Of a stretch of 64,000 nucleotides of DNA, positions 1 to 8,743 are shown piece by piece (the first letter of the stretch is position 1; each line of letters begins with the position of its first letter). The notes below the pieces were generated by a model, which saw only the letters and a program-made list of their open reading frames with translations, was not told where the DNA came from and searched no databases. A program made the translations under genes and the position numbers. The stretch is from Pseudomonas quercus. GTDB lineage: Bacteria; Pseudomonadota; Gammaproteobacteria; Pseudomonadales; Pseudomonadaceae. The DNA is taken from assembly GCF_012033695.1 (NCBI RefSeq), contig NZ_JAAVJI010000014.1, positions 62,001 to 126,000 on the forward strand. The letters run 5' to 3'.

Positions 1-387
1 TCTCTGGTAATCGCCAACCGTACGCTTGAAAAAGCACAAGCCCTTGTGGAGCTGTTTGGTTCGCTTGGTCCAGTGTCTGCTTGCTCGTTCCAGGCGCTGC
101 AAGGGCCCGTGGACCTGATTATCAATGCCACGGCTGCCAGCCTGGCAGGTGAATTGCCACCCTTGTCGGCAGGCCTAGTCAGCCCTGGCCATACAGCGTG
201 CTACGACATGATGTACAGCACTTCCCTTACGCCGTTCAATGCCTGGGCATTAGAGAATGGGGCTTCGCAGGCCATCGATGGCCTTGGCATGCTGGTAGAG
301 CAGGCGGCGGTAGCGTTCCGCAAATGGCGCGGTGTAGACGTATCCACCGCGCCTGTGCTGCAAGCGCTACGTGAAGGCAGCGCTTAG
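1..387 (+). CDS. aroE: Shikimate dehydrogenase, C-terminal part (cut by window edge)
   Basis: This is the NADP-dependent enzyme that reduces 3-dehydroshikimate to shikimate in aromatic amino acid synthesis. Only the last 128 residues are present; the reading frame is open from base 1, so the start lies to the left. The first residues carry the NRT motif that binds the NADP ribose phosphate, followed by the NATAASLAGELPP stretch and the YDMMYSTSLTPF segment typical of the AroE C-terminus. The gene converges with the next one, and the two stops overlap by four bases. The family is usually about 270 residues, so slightly over half is missing. Confidence 0.95.
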   Translation, partial: SLVIANRTLEKAQALVELFGSLGPVSACSFQALQGPVDLIINATAASLAGELPPLSAGLVSPGHTACYDMMYSTSLTPFNAWALENGASQAIDGLGMLVEQAAVAFRKWRGVDVSTAPVLQALREGSA

Positions 388-1565
388 TTGAACGTAAAGG
401 GCGGCAGGCCTAGCGCCTTGCGCAGGGCATTCTCGTTGAAAGGAAACGGGTTGGTATCCAGCGTTATGCTGCCCTGCCTGGTATCGAATGCATAAGGGGC
501 CAAACCTGTGGCAATCCCGATGGCTTGCAGCTCGCACGCTGGAACATTGATGTTACGGCCGAGGTAATTCAAGCTTATGTCGCCTCTGAAAACCGTACCG
601 TTGATAGAGTTCCAGGCCATGCACAAGCCCCGGTAAAACTCCAGCAAAGGCAATTCCACGGTACCGGCACGGTACGGGGCAAATAGAAGCGTGCCACCGC
701 TAAGGCCCAGCCCAGGCCTGCCGTTGTCTATGAAATGAGTGCCTTCGTCGCTTTCCTCGGTTGAGGGCAGGTAGGCCGTCCAGCTATTACCTGTCTGCTC
801 GGTAATACGTACAGGATAGCCACGCCCCGGGCGATCCAGGGCCGCCAACAACGTGCGCCCGATGGGCAGGCGACGTAACAGTTGCAGATAGCTTTCAACT
901 TCCTGCTTGAACAGGTCGTTGCCTATAACCTCAAGGCCTTTTGCTCCAAGCGTTCGTGCCTCGTCAGGCACTGGTGCAGTCAGCAGGTCATCGCCTTCTG
1001 CATTACGTACCAGCACTGCGCGGTCGCCAGGAGCACCCTTAAGGTAATAGCCGTCGATCACTACTTGGTCTGGCTCAGCGGCTTGAATAAAGGCAAGGCC
1101 TTCGCCAACGGTCACATGGTGGTTTCCCTGGCCCAAGTGGACTTCAGCTAGCCCTGCCCCGGTCTGGAGGCGCGCGGGTCCATTTCCTGTATAGATCACC
1201 AAGGGACAATCTACGTCTGCAGCGACCTGTAGGTTCAATGAGCCGCCTTGTGCGTCCAGGCAAAGCGCCTGGCCTGGCTCCAGGCGTATCGCGAACCGCC
1301 GACCATTGATGGTCAAGCGAGTAACACACAGATATTGTGTCAGCTTGATCTCGTTTTGTGACGCCGTGGTTTTGAAAATGAGCCTGTCAATGAACGTAAC
1401 CAACCCATTACGTGCAGGCAAGTAGTGCTCTCGGCTGACCTCCAGCGTGTCAGCAGAGTAAATACGTGTGTACCGGATCACATGGTGGGGGTAGGCGTCG
1501 TCGTTGAAGGCTTCTTGGAAATAGCCTGACTCATTGCCGGCAATGAACAGCGCAGGGGTTCGCAT
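384..1565 (-). CDS. Effector-like protein of M91 metallopeptidase type with a degenerate zinc motif
   Basis: 393 residues, no signal peptide, no membrane segment. The N-terminal two thirds are rich in short beta-strand and Gly/Asp/Asn turns (about residues 95-175), like the degraded RTX/beta-helix region that precedes the catalytic domain in many secreted M91 proteins. The C-terminus (about residues 290-393) matches the shape of that domain: FYRGLCMAWNSINGT, then NVPACELQAIGI, then NENALRKALGLP close to the end. In active members, as I recall them, the first block reads HELxHAWNxxxGT; here the aligned positions read RGLCM, so both zinc histidines and the catalytic Glu appear lost. The family call is from memory of motifs, so moderate. 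Role unknown; a dead or repurposed effector, toxin or pseudoenzyme is plausible. It lies where I recall a SulP transporter gene beside the choline-sulfate genes in P. putida. Confidence 0.5.
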   Translation of the reverse strand: MRTPALFIAGNESGYFQEAFNDDAYPHHVIRYTRIYSADTLEVSREHYLPARNGLVTFIDRLIFKTTASQNEIKLTQYLCVTRLTINGRRFAIRLEPGQALCLDAQGGSLNLQVAADVDCPLVIYTGNGPARLQTGAGLAEVHLGQGNHHVTVGEGLAFIQAAEPDQVVIDGYYLKGAPGDRAVLVRNAEGDDLLTAPVPDEARTLGAKGLEVIGNDLFKQEVESYLQLLRRLPIGRTLLAALDRPGRGYPVRITEQTGNSWTAYLPSTEESDEGTHFIDNGRPGLGLSGGTLLFAPYRAGTVELPLLEFYRGLCMAWNSINGTVFRGDISLNYLGRNINVPACELQAIGIATGLAPYAFDTRQGSITLDTNPFPFNENALRKALGLPPFTFN

Positions 1566-1652
1566 GGTCGACCTTCCTGGTTCGAAATGATGAGCCAGGA
1601 AGGGTACGTATAGGCCCTTTACCGAGGCGGTAAAGATGTATGGCCGTGCGGG

Positions 1653-2573
1653 TTACAGCGTAGCGGTAACCGCAGGCAAGGCTTCTTTGCCGTCCATGGT
1701 TTTCAGGCCAGCCAGCCAGCTCTTCAGAACGTCAGGGTGAGCCTTGAGCCAAGCCTTGGCCGCCACCGTATTGCTGACTTTGCTGTCAGCTACCTCCGCC
1801 ATGATGGCGTTTTCCATCTCCTGGGTGAAGGTCATCTGGCTGAACAGCTTGGCCACTTCTGGGCAGGCATTGGCGTAACCATTTCGTGTCAGGGTATACA
1901 CGCTACCGGAAGCACCGAAGTAGGCTTCTCCACCGGTGAGATAACGCATTTTCAACTTCACGTTCATGGGGTGGGGTGTCCAACCCAGGAAGGTCACGAA
2001 CCGCTGGCTTTTTACGGCGCGGTTCACTTCTGCCAGCATGGCTTGCTCGCTGGACTCGACCAGTTTCCATTGCCCAAGGTCAAAATCGTTTTTCTTGATG
2101 ATGTCGGCGATGGACTGGTTGGCAGGCGCGCCCGAGCCGATGCCATAAATCTTGTGACCAAACTTGTCGGCAAATTTGTTCAGGTCTTTGAAATCATGGA
2201 CGCCTGCCTCATACACATAATCGGGAACTGCCAGGGTGAACTCAGTCCCTTTGAGGTTTTCAGCCAAGCGTGTGACCTTTCCATTGGCCACAAACTGGTC
2301 GTCGAACCCCTTCTGCGCTGGCATCCAATTGCCAAGGAATACGTCTACCTGCCCGTCACGCAAGCCGCCATAGGTGATAGGAACAGCCAGCGAGTCCACT
2401 TTGGTCTTGTAGCCCAGGCCTTCCAGAACCACACCAGCCAAGGCATTGGTCGCAGCAATATCACTCCAGCCAGGGTCGGCCATTTTGACGGGGCTGCAGC
2501 TGTCGGCCGCTTGGCCTACTGAAGCAGCAACGCTGCATGTTGCAAACAACAACACGGTGGATAAGGTTTTCAT
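1653..2573 (-). CDS. choX: Choline/choline-O-sulfate ABC transporter, periplasmic binding protein
   Basis: 306 residues, OpuAC/ChoX-type substrate-binding protein for quaternary amines. A signal peptide covers about residues 1-22 (ends SVGQA). The mature part begins ADSCSPVKMADPGWSD and carries the VFLGNWMPA segment typical of choline binders. A longer upstream frame exists, but the start at 2573 has a good ribosome site (AGAAGGGGG) and overlaps the betC stop as ATGA, so it is preferred. No permease or ATPase gene lies beside it. In pseudomonads, orphan binding proteins such as BetX and CaiX are known to feed the shared CbcWV core transporter, and that is the likely arrangement here. Confidence 0.9.
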   Translation of the reverse strand: MKTLSTVLLFATCSVAASVGQAADSCSPVKMADPGWSDIAATNALAGVVLEGLGYKTKVDSLAVPITYGGLRDGQVDVFLGNWMPAQKGFDDQFVANGKVTRLAENLKGTEFTLAVPDYVYEAGVHDFKDLNKFADKFGHKIYGIGSGAPANQSIADIIKKNDFDLGQWKLVESSEQAMLAEVNRAVKSQRFVTFLGWTPHPMNVKLKMRYLTGGEAYFGASGSVYTLTRNGYANACPEVAKLFSQMTFTQEMENAIMAEVADSKVSNTVAAKAWLKAHPDVLKSWLAGLKTMDGKEALPAVTATL

Positions 2574-4126
2574 GGTCTTCCCCCTTCTTTCTCGTTTAAT
2601 TGGCAGGGTTGCGGAAAACGCGCCTTGCGCTCCAGATCGTCCAGGTCGATATGGTTGCGCATGTACTGCTGACTGGCATCTACCAGTGGCTGGTGGTCCC
2701 AGCTCTTGAGAGTGCCAAGCGCCAAGGCATGCCCTACAAAACGGCGGCGACGCTGGCTTGCCAGTACCTGGTGGTGGATCTGTGGCATATCCCATTTGGC
2801 CTGGGCTTCGATCACGAAGGCTGCCAGCACCTGAGCGTGGTCCAATGAGGTGGCCAGGTTCTCGCGCTCTTGCGGGTCGTTGTGTACGTCGTACAGCAGG
2901 TAAGGATCTGTTTCACTGTAGATAAATTTGTAATTACCCCGGCGAATCATCATCAGCGGGCTGGTTGTACCCTCAGCCATGTACTCACCGAATACTTCGT
3001 CATGCCCACCCTCTCCTACCAAATGGGGCATCAACGAGCGCCCGTCCAATGGCAGCTCAGGCATTGGCTCACTGCCCGCCAGCTCTACCAGCGTGGGCAA
3101 CAGGTCGACAGTGGAAACGCTGGCCTTTACGCGCCTAGGTTCGAACGTACCGGGCGCCCACACCAGCAGCGGGACCCGTGCTGCCATTTCAAACCAGTGC
3201 ATCTTGTACCACAGTCCACGCTCACCCAGCATATCGCCGTGATCGCCACTGAACACCACGACCGTATCCTTGAGCAAGCCTGTGTCTTCCAGCACAGAAA
3301 GCAAACTGCCTACTTGGTCATCAATGTAGCTGCATGCACCGAAATAGGCATGGCGGGCATCGCGCACTTTGTGTTCTGGCAGCGGTTTGTCCCACAGGTC
3401 GTATACCTTCATCAGGCGCTTGGAGTGAGGGTCCAGGGCGTCCTGCGCTGGTGCTGTACCCGGTAGGGGGATGTCGGCATCGCTGTAGCGGTCCCAGTAC
3501 TGGCGCGGGATGGTGTAAGGGTCGTGAGGGTGAGTCATGGACACTGTCAGGCAGAACGGCTGGTCGGTGCCTTTGCGTACATGGTCGTAGAGGTATTGGC
3601 GGGCCTTGAATACCACTTCGTCATCGAAATCAAGCTGGTTGGTCCGCACGCATGGCCCTGCCTGAAGCACGGAAGACATGTTGTGATACCAGCTGGGCCG
3701 GTCGTTCGGCTCATCCCAGTTTACTGCCCAGCCGTAGTCGGCGGGGTAGATATCGCTGGTCAAACGCTCTTCATAACCGTGCAGCTGGTCTGGCCCGCAG
3801 AAGTGCATCTTGCCAGACAGGGCTGTGTGATAGCCCAACCGACGCAGGTAGTGCGCATAGGTCGGAACGTCGGCAGGAAAGTCTGCTGCGTTGTCATAGG
3901 CGCCGATACGGCTGGGCAATTGTCCACTGACCAGCGTAAAGCGCGATGGCGCGCAAAGCGGGCTGTTGCAGTAAGCCGAGTCGAATACCACCCCTTCTTC
4001 AGCCAGGCGCGACAGGTGAGGCATCTTGAGCGGGGACGACTGATAGAACGGCAGCATAGGCGCCGCCATCTGGTCAGCCATGATAAATAGAATATGCTTG
4101 CGCTTGGCCGTGCGAGGGCGTTCCAT
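2570..4126 (-). CDS. betC: Choline-sulfatase
   Basis: 518 residues, cytoplasmic type I sulfatase that hydrolyses choline-O-sulfate to choline and sulfate, supplying sulfur and the glycine betaine precursor. The N-terminus KRKHILFIMADQ carries the metal-binding Asp of the sulfatase fold. The motif CAPSR is at residues 58-62, where Cys58 should be converted to formylglycine, and FSGDHGDMLGERGLWYK is the second sulfatase block. The C-terminal tail (QQYMRNHIDLDDLERKARFP) is typical of BetC. It is translationally coupled to choX by an ATGA overlap and is divergent from the LysR gene across 97 bases. Confidence 0.95.
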   Translation of the reverse strand: MERPRTAKRKHILFIMADQMAAPMLPFYQSSPLKMPHLSRLAEEGVVFDSAYCNSPLCAPSRFTLVSGQLPSRIGAYDNAADFPADVPTYAHYLRRLGYHTALSGKMHFCGPDQLHGYEERLTSDIYPADYGWAVNWDEPNDRPSWYHNMSSVLQAGPCVRTNQLDFDDEVVFKARQYLYDHVRKGTDQPFCLTVSMTHPHDPYTIPRQYWDRYSDADIPLPGTAPAQDALDPHSKRLMKVYDLWDKPLPEHKVRDARHAYFGACSYIDDQVGSLLSVLEDTGLLKDTVVVFSGDHGDMLGERGLWYKMHWFEMAARVPLLVWAPGTFEPRRVKASVSTVDLLPTLVELAGSEPMPELPLDGRSLMPHLVGEGGHDEVFGEYMAEGTTSPLMMIRRGNYKFIYSETDPYLLYDVHNDPQERENLATSLDHAQVLAAFVIEAQAKWDMPQIHHQVLASQRRRRFVGHALALGTLKSWDHQPLVDASQQYMRNHIDLDDLERKARFPQPCQLNEKEGGRP

Positions 4127-4223
4127 ATGGGGACCTTATGCCAGTGAGCTTTCTTTCAGCATGCAGGCCTGTAAGGCTGGTGGTAAATCCCGTATGGGCT
4201 AATGCCTAGGATAAGTACAGGTT

Positions 4224-5132
4224 ATGTTTGAACAGCTAGGGCCGTTGTCGCTAGATACGCTGCGCACCTTCGAGGCAGCTGCACGCCATAGCAGCTTTAC
4301 GGCAGCGGCCCTTGAGCTGGGCTCCACTCAACCTGCGGTGAGCCAGCAAATCAAACGGCTTGAAGGGCAACTCAAGCACCGCCTGTTTGATCGCATCTAT
4401 CGAGGTATTGCCCTGACTGAGGCAGGTGAGCGCCTGTTCCAACAGGTTACCGAAGGGTTTGGCTGCCTAGAAAAGGGCTTGGTTGAGCTGGCTAGTCATA
4501 ACCAGCGCGAGGTCTTGGAGGTGGCCACCGACTTTGCCTTTGCAGCGTATTGGTTGATGCCTCGGCTACACCGCTTCCACCAAACTTACCCTAACGTAGA
4601 TGTCAGTATTGTTACTGGAGATCGCACCCCTGGTGCCCTGCGGGGAGATACGGACATTGCCATTGTCTTCGGCGATGGCCGTTTTCCTGGCCATGGGCAC
4701 AGCCATTGGCTATTCAACGAAGAGGTTTTTCCTGTTTGCAGCCCTCGGCTTATGGAAGGCCGCAGTATGCCAATGTCGCCAGCATCGTTGCGAAGCCTGC
4801 CGCTGCTACACCTGCGGGGTGCCCAAGGTAACCGTTGGTTTGACTGGGCAGGGCTGTTCAATGCGTTGGGTATCAGCGCGGCCCCGGCGCCTGGCCAATT
4901 GAGGTTCGACAATTACACCTTATTGATTCAAGCGGCTATCGGCGGGCAAGGCGTCGCCATTGGCTGGCGCCACTTGGTGGATGGGCTGATCGAACAGGGC
5001 CTGCTGTGCAGGCCTGTCAACGGCAGTGTACGTTCCGAACTGGGCTACCACCTGCTGTTGCCGCCTCGTAAAAGACGGGGACGGATGATCGAGCACTTCG
5101 TGGCGTGGTTAATGACTGAGCAGGCGCAATAG
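4224..5132 (+). CDS. betR: LysR-family regulator of choline-sulfate use
   Basis: 302 residues. An N-terminal winged helix-turn-helix (LDTLRTFEAAARHSSFTAAALELGSTQPAVSQQIKRLE, written here in part) is followed by a periplasmic-binding-like effector domain of the GcvA type. Its divergent position against betC-choX, with a 97-base intergenic region, is the normal layout for a LysR protein that controls the facing operon. The inducer is probably choline-O-sulfate or choline, which is inferred from context. The symbol follows use in related genomes. Confidence 0.8.
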   Translation: MFEQLGPLSLDTLRTFEAAARHSSFTAAALELGSTQPAVSQQIKRLEGQLKHRLFDRIYRGIALTEAGERLFQQVTEGFGCLEKGLVELASHNQREVLEVATDFAFAAYWLMPRLHRFHQTYPNVDVSIVTGDRTPGALRGDTDIAIVFGDGRFPGHGHSHWLFNEEVFPVCSPRLMEGRSMPMSPASLRSLPLLHLRGAQGNRWFDWAGLFNALGISAAPAPGQLRFDNYTLLIQAAIGGQGVAIGWRHLVDGLIEQGLLCRPVNGSVRSELGYHLLLPPRKRRGRMIEHFVAWLMTEQAQ

Positions 5133-5148
5133 ACGGTATCGGGTGATC

Positions 5149-5616
5149 CTAATCCAGGACGCCATTCAAAACCTCATAAACAATCCCTGTACCCACTGCA
5201 ATCAACACAACATCCGTGCCCAGGCGGCGCCACTCATAGCCTTCGTAATGGGGCAGGCGTGACAACGCAGAACGGTCCAGGCGATGGCCATACCCTTGGG
5301 GCAATGGGTGGCCCTTGGCAACGTGGATGTTTGGAGGCAGTGGTGTGCCGCGGCCAAAGTCGGTACGGTGCTCGCGAATGGTGTCGCGCACCGGCCCGAA
5401 ATCCTGTGGCGGGTGAGCGCCATTTCCCTGGTTTCCGTGCTGGCCATTCTGGCTATGGCCTCGGGCTTCGCCATGGCCATTACCCTGATTTTGCTGATGC
5501 TGTGGGCCGCCTGGAGGTGGATTGTCAGGCCTTGGGGCGGCGTGGGCCAATGGCATGCCCACGGTGATCAGCGTGCCAAGCGTTATCGCAAGAAGAGCGC
5601 GTGAAGACGTGGCCAT
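5149..5616 (-). CDS. RcnB/CigR-like periplasmic protein
   Basis: 155 residues. The signal peptide ends near residue 26 (MPLAHA). A low-complexity mature N-terminus rich in Pro, Gly, His, Gln and Asn follows (about residues 28-70), then a conserved C-terminal RcnB-type segment (GYGHRLDRSALSRLPHYEGYEWRRLG) and a final hydrophobic stretch (VLIAVGTGIVYEVLNGVLD) that may sit in the membrane. The family includes E. coli RcnB and Salmonella CigR, an anti-virulence protein. The His/Gln-rich linker could bind metal. The function here is unproven. Confidence 0.75.
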   Translation of the reverse strand: MATSSRALLAITLGTLITVGMPLAHAAPRPDNPPPGGPQHQQNQGNGHGEARGHSQNGQHGNQGNGAHPPQDFGPVRDTIREHRTDFGRGTPLPPNIHVAKGHPLPQGYGHRLDRSALSRLPHYEGYEWRRLGTDVVLIAVGTGIVYEVLNGVLD

Positions 5617-5635
5617 GAGGTTCCTCTGAAGGCAC

Positions 5636-5659
5636 GAAAAGGGAGCGGTTATCGCTCCC
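5636..5659 (-). terminator. Rho-independent terminator of trpBA
   Basis: Perfect 7-bp stem GGGAGCG/CGCTCCC with a 5-base loop, followed on the minus strand by TTTT. It lies 59 bases after the trpA stop and just before the CigR-like gene, so it should separate the two transcripts. Confidence 0.8.
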
Positions 5660-5717
5660 TGGATTCATACCTTCTTAGTCTGCGAAAACAGAGGGCAATT
5701 CCTCCGTATCAAGACCG

Positions 5718-6527
5718 TTACCTGCGTGCGCTCCGAACCCCTTCCGCCAGTTCTCCACACAGCCCTAGCACATCGTCAACAGCCTGCTGTGGCGTGGCAG
5801 CCTTGGCAATCTTGTCCACCAGGGCCGAACCTACCACAACCCCATCGGCCAGCCGGGCGATGCCTGCGGCCTGTTCTGGCGTACGGATGCCAAAGCCTAC
5901 GCTTATGGGCAATGAGGTATGGCTGCGCAGGCGTGCAATGGCGGCACTTATATGTTCTGTGGTGGCAGCCCCTGCCCCGGTCACACCGGCCACAGAGACG
6001 TAGTAAACAAACCCGGAGCTTCGTTCCAGTACACGCGGCAGGCGGCTGTCGTCGGTGGTAGGCGTAGCCAGGCGAATGAAGTCGATGCCCATTGCCTGGG
6101 CGGGTTCGGCCAGTTCGGCATCATGTTCTGGAGGCAGGTCCACAATGATCAGACCGTCTACACCAGCGTCCCTCGCCTGCGTTACAAAACTGTCCACACC
6201 GAAGCGGTGGATAGGGTTGTAGTAGCCCATGAGTACTAGCGGGGTTGTGGTGTCTTTTTCGCGGAATGATTTCACCATGGCCAGGGTTTTGAGCAGCGTT
6301 TGGCCAGCATCCAGGGCACGTAGGGTGGCCAGCTGGATAGCGACGCCATCGGCCATAGGGTCAGTGAAAGGCATACCCAATTCGATCACATCGGCGCCTG
6401 CCGCAGGCAAGCCTTGGAGGATCTTTAAGGATGTGTCATAGCCTGGATCTCCAGCCGTTACGAAAGTAACCAACGCCGCACGGCCCTCGGCTTTCAGGTC
6501 AGCAAAACGCTTTTCTAGACGGCTCAT
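5718..6527 (-). CDS. trpA: Tryptophan synthase alpha chain
   Basis: 269 residues, TIM-barrel subunit that cleaves indole-3-glycerol phosphate to indole and glyceraldehyde 3-phosphate and passes indole to TrpB through the alpha-beta tunnel. The catalytic residues fall at canonical positions: Glu49 in IELGMPFTDP and Asp60 in MADG. The phosphate site GFGIRTPEQA is present near residue 212. The start chosen (MSRLEKRF) overlaps the trpB stop as ATGA, giving the usual coupling; a longer upstream frame exists but runs inside trpB. Confidence 0.97.
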   Translation of the reverse strand: MSRLEKRFADLKAEGRAALVTFVTAGDPGYDTSLKILQGLPAAGADVIELGMPFTDPMADGVAIQLATLRALDAGQTLLKTLAMVKSFREKDTTTPLVLMGYYNPIHRFGVDSFVTQARDAGVDGLIIVDLPPEHDAELAEPAQAMGIDFIRLATPTTDDSRLPRVLERSSGFVYYVSVAGVTGAGAATTEHISAAIARLRSHTSLPISVGFGIRTPEQAAGIARLADGVVVGSALVDKIAKAATPQQAVDDVLGLCGELAEGVRSARR

Positions 6528-7744
6528 GCCTGAGTCTCCTGCTGTGCAGCCATATGGTTCATCACGGTTTGCATGTCCTTGTCGCCACGCCCTGAAAGGC
6601 ACACCACCATCAGGTGATCCTTGGGTAGAGAGGGTGCGCGGCGGATGGCTTCGGCCAAGGCATGGGCTGTTTCCAGCGCAGGGATAATGCCTTCCTTGCG
6701 GCAGGTCACATGAAACGCCGCCAGTGCCTCCTCGTCAGTGATGCTGACGTATTCAACGCGCTTGATCTCATGCAGCCAGGCGTGTTCCGGGCCAATGCCG
6801 GGATAATCCAGGCCAGCGGAAATGGAATGGGCATCGGTGATCTGGCCGTCACCGTCCTGCAGCAGGTAGGTGCGATTGCCATGCAGTACGCCCGGCACGC
6901 CTCCATTGAGGCTAGCCGCATGCTTGGCAGTGGTCACGCCATGCCCACCGGCCTCCACCCCAATGATTTGCACGCTGGCATCGTCCAGGAAAGGATGGAA
7001 CAGGCCCATGGCATTAGAGCCACCACCCACGCATGCGACCAGGCTGTCCGGCAACCGCCCTTCCTTTTCCTGGAGTTGCTGGCGAGTTTCCTTGCCGATA
7101 ATGGATTGGAAATCTCGAACCATGGCTGGGTAAGGATGCGGGCCTGCTACGGTTCCAATCAGGTAGAACGTATCTTCAACGTTGGAAACCCAATCACGAA
7201 TCGCTTCATTCATGGCGTCCTTGAGCGTGCCAGTGCCGGAGGTGACCGGTACGATTTCCGCGCCCAGCAGGCGCATGCGGAACACATTGGCCTGTTGGCG
7301 CTCAATGTCGGTAGCGCCCATGTAGATCACGCAAGGCAGGCCGAAACGTGCTGCTACGGTAGCAGTAGCTACACCGTGCATGCCGGCGCCGGTTTCGGCG
7401 ATCAGGCGCTTCTTGCCCATGCGCTTGGCCAGCAATACCTGGCCAATGCAGTTGTTCACTTTGTGGGCGCCGGTATGGTTGAGTTCTTCGCGCTTGAAGT
7501 AGATTTTGGCACCGCCACAGTGCTCGGTCAGCCGTTCGGCAAAATACAGAGGGTTGGGGCGGCCAATGTAATCCCGCTGGAAATAAGCCAGCTGTTCAAG
7601 GAATTCTGGGTCCTGTTGGGCGGCTTCGTACTCACGGGCTAGGTCTAGTACCAGTGGCATAAGCGTTTCGGCAACGTAGCGGCCACCAAAGGTGCCGAAC
7701 AGGCCATTGGCATCAGGGCCGTTTCGTAAGGTTTGAGCAGTCAT
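6524..7744 (-). CDS. trpB: Tryptophan synthase beta chain
   Basis: 406 residues, PLP enzyme that joins indole and serine. The PLP lysine is Lys95 in HTGAHKVNNCIGQ, and the phosphate cradle GGGSNAMGLF is near residue 240. Start at MTAQTLRNGPDANGLFGTFGG gives the normal pseudomonad length; the ATG further upstream lies in the promoter region. The gene is first in the trpBA operon and divergent from trpI. In pseudomonads trpBA is separate from trpEGDC and is induced by indole-glycerol phosphate through TrpI. Confidence 0.97.
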   Translation of the reverse strand: MTAQTLRNGPDANGLFGTFGGRYVAETLMPLVLDLAREYEAAQQDPEFLEQLAYFQRDYIGRPNPLYFAERLTEHCGGAKIYFKREELNHTGAHKVNNCIGQVLLAKRMGKKRLIAETGAGMHGVATATVAARFGLPCVIYMGATDIERQQANVFRMRLLGAEIVPVTSGTGTLKDAMNEAIRDWVSNVEDTFYLIGTVAGPHPYPAMVRDFQSIIGKETRQQLQEKEGRLPDSLVACVGGGSNAMGLFHPFLDDASVQIIGVEAGGHGVTTAKHAASLNGGVPGVLHGNRTYLLQDGDGQITDAHSISAGLDYPGIGPEHAWLHEIKRVEYVSITDEEALAAFHVTCRKEGIIPALETAHALAEAIRRAPSLPKDHLMVVCLSGRGDKDMQTVMNHMAAQQETQA

Positions 7745-7846
7745 GGCAGGTACCCAGGCAAAAAACAGATGCATGAACTGTAGCCGCGACAGCGCCGGTT
7801 GAAAACCGATAAGATCTCATCAACCTGTAAGGAAAACTCACATATC
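7745..7846. promoter_or_regulatory. Divergent trpBA/trpI control region
   Basis: These 102 bases separate the two start codons and must hold both promoters and the TrpI sites. A perfect inverted repeat CGGTT-GAA-AACCG lies at 7796-7808, near the middle, and is a candidate TrpI recognition element. That TrpI activates trpBA and represses itself from overlapping sites is established for Pseudomonas; the exact sites here are not proven. Confidence 0.5.
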
Positions 7847-8743
7847 ATGAGCCGTGACCTGCCTTCGCTAAATGCACTGCGTGCCTTTGAAGTAACGGCC
7901 CGCCTCGGCAGCCTTACACGGGCGGCTGTGCAGCTCAGCGTTACGCATGGGGCAGTAAGCCGCCAATTGAAAGCCTTGGAGGCCGAACTAGGCATTGCCT
8001 TGTTTACCAAGGAAGGGCGAGGGATAAAGCTTACCGAGGCAGGTGTACGGCTACGTGATGCCAGTACCCAAGCTTTCGATGAGTTGAGGCAGGTATGTGC
8101 CGAACTGGCTGTAGCAGAAGCGGACGCGCCGTTCGTACTGGGTTGTTCAGGCAGCTTGCTAGCGCGCTGGTTTATCCCTCGGCTTGGCCGGTTGAATGCA
8201 GAGTTGCCGGACCTTCGTTTGCATCTATCGGCTGGTGAGGGTGATTTGGACCCTAAAAGCCCAGGTATCGATGCGTTACTGGTCTTCGCTCAACCGCCTT
8301 GGCCGGGTGAGGTGCACGTACACGAATTGATTGAAGAGCGTATCGGGCCCGTTGTCAGTCCCCATTACACAAAGTGTTCGGCACTGTTAAGTAGCGCACC
8401 TGAAGCGGTGCTGGGTGAGACGCTTCTTCAAACCGTATCGAGGCCGCAGGCATGGCCGGAATGGGCATCCGCTCATGGGGTAGATGCATCGAAACTGGAG
8501 TTTAGCCAGCGCTTCGAACATCTGTACTACCTATTGGAGGCTGCGGTAACTGGTTTGGGAGTGGCCATCGCGCCACACGCGTTAGTGGCCGATGACCTGC
8601 AGGCAGGGCGCTTGTTAGCGCCTTGGGGTTTCACTAAAACCCCAGCCTGCCTGGCACTCTGGGTACCGCATCGGCGAGCAGGCCGTCGTGCCGAACGCTT
8701 GGCTCATTGGCTACGACTGGAACTGGCTCGCCAGGCGAACTAG
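7847..8743 (+). CDS. trpI: LysR-family activator of trpBA
   Basis: 298 residues. N-terminal helix-turn-helix (LTRAAVQLSVTHGAVSRQLKALE) and GcvA-like effector domain. The start MSRDLPSLNALRAFEV at 7847 is preferred to an upstream in-frame codon at 7799, because the spacing from the AAGGAAAA ribosome site is good and the family begins this way. TrpI senses indole-3-glycerol phosphate. The stop overlaps that of the convergent DUF883 gene (shared CTAG). Confidence 0.93.
   Translation: MSRDLPSLNALRAFEVTARLGSLTRAAVQLSVTHGAVSRQLKALEAELGIALFTKEGRGIKLTEAGVRLRDASTQAFDELRQVCAELAVAEADAPFVLGCSGSLLARWFIPRLGRLNAELPDLRLHLSAGEGDLDPKSPGIDALLVFAQPPWPGEVHVHELIEERIGPVVSPHYTKCSALLSSAPEAVLGETLLQTVSRPQAWPEWASAHGVDASKLEFSQRFEHLYYLLEAAVTGLGVAIAPHALVADDLQAGRLLAPWGFTKTPACLALWVPHRRAGRRAERLAHWLRLELARQAN

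Noticed and set aside
882..1151. Plus-strand frame opposite the M91-like gene as a separate gene
   Set aside because: It is a shadow of the minus-strand gene, with no ribosome site and no recognisable sequence.
2574..2795. N-terminal extension of ChoX in the long open frame
   Set aside because: It lies inside betC, removes the signal peptide from the N-terminus, and ignores the good ribosome site at the ATGA overlap.
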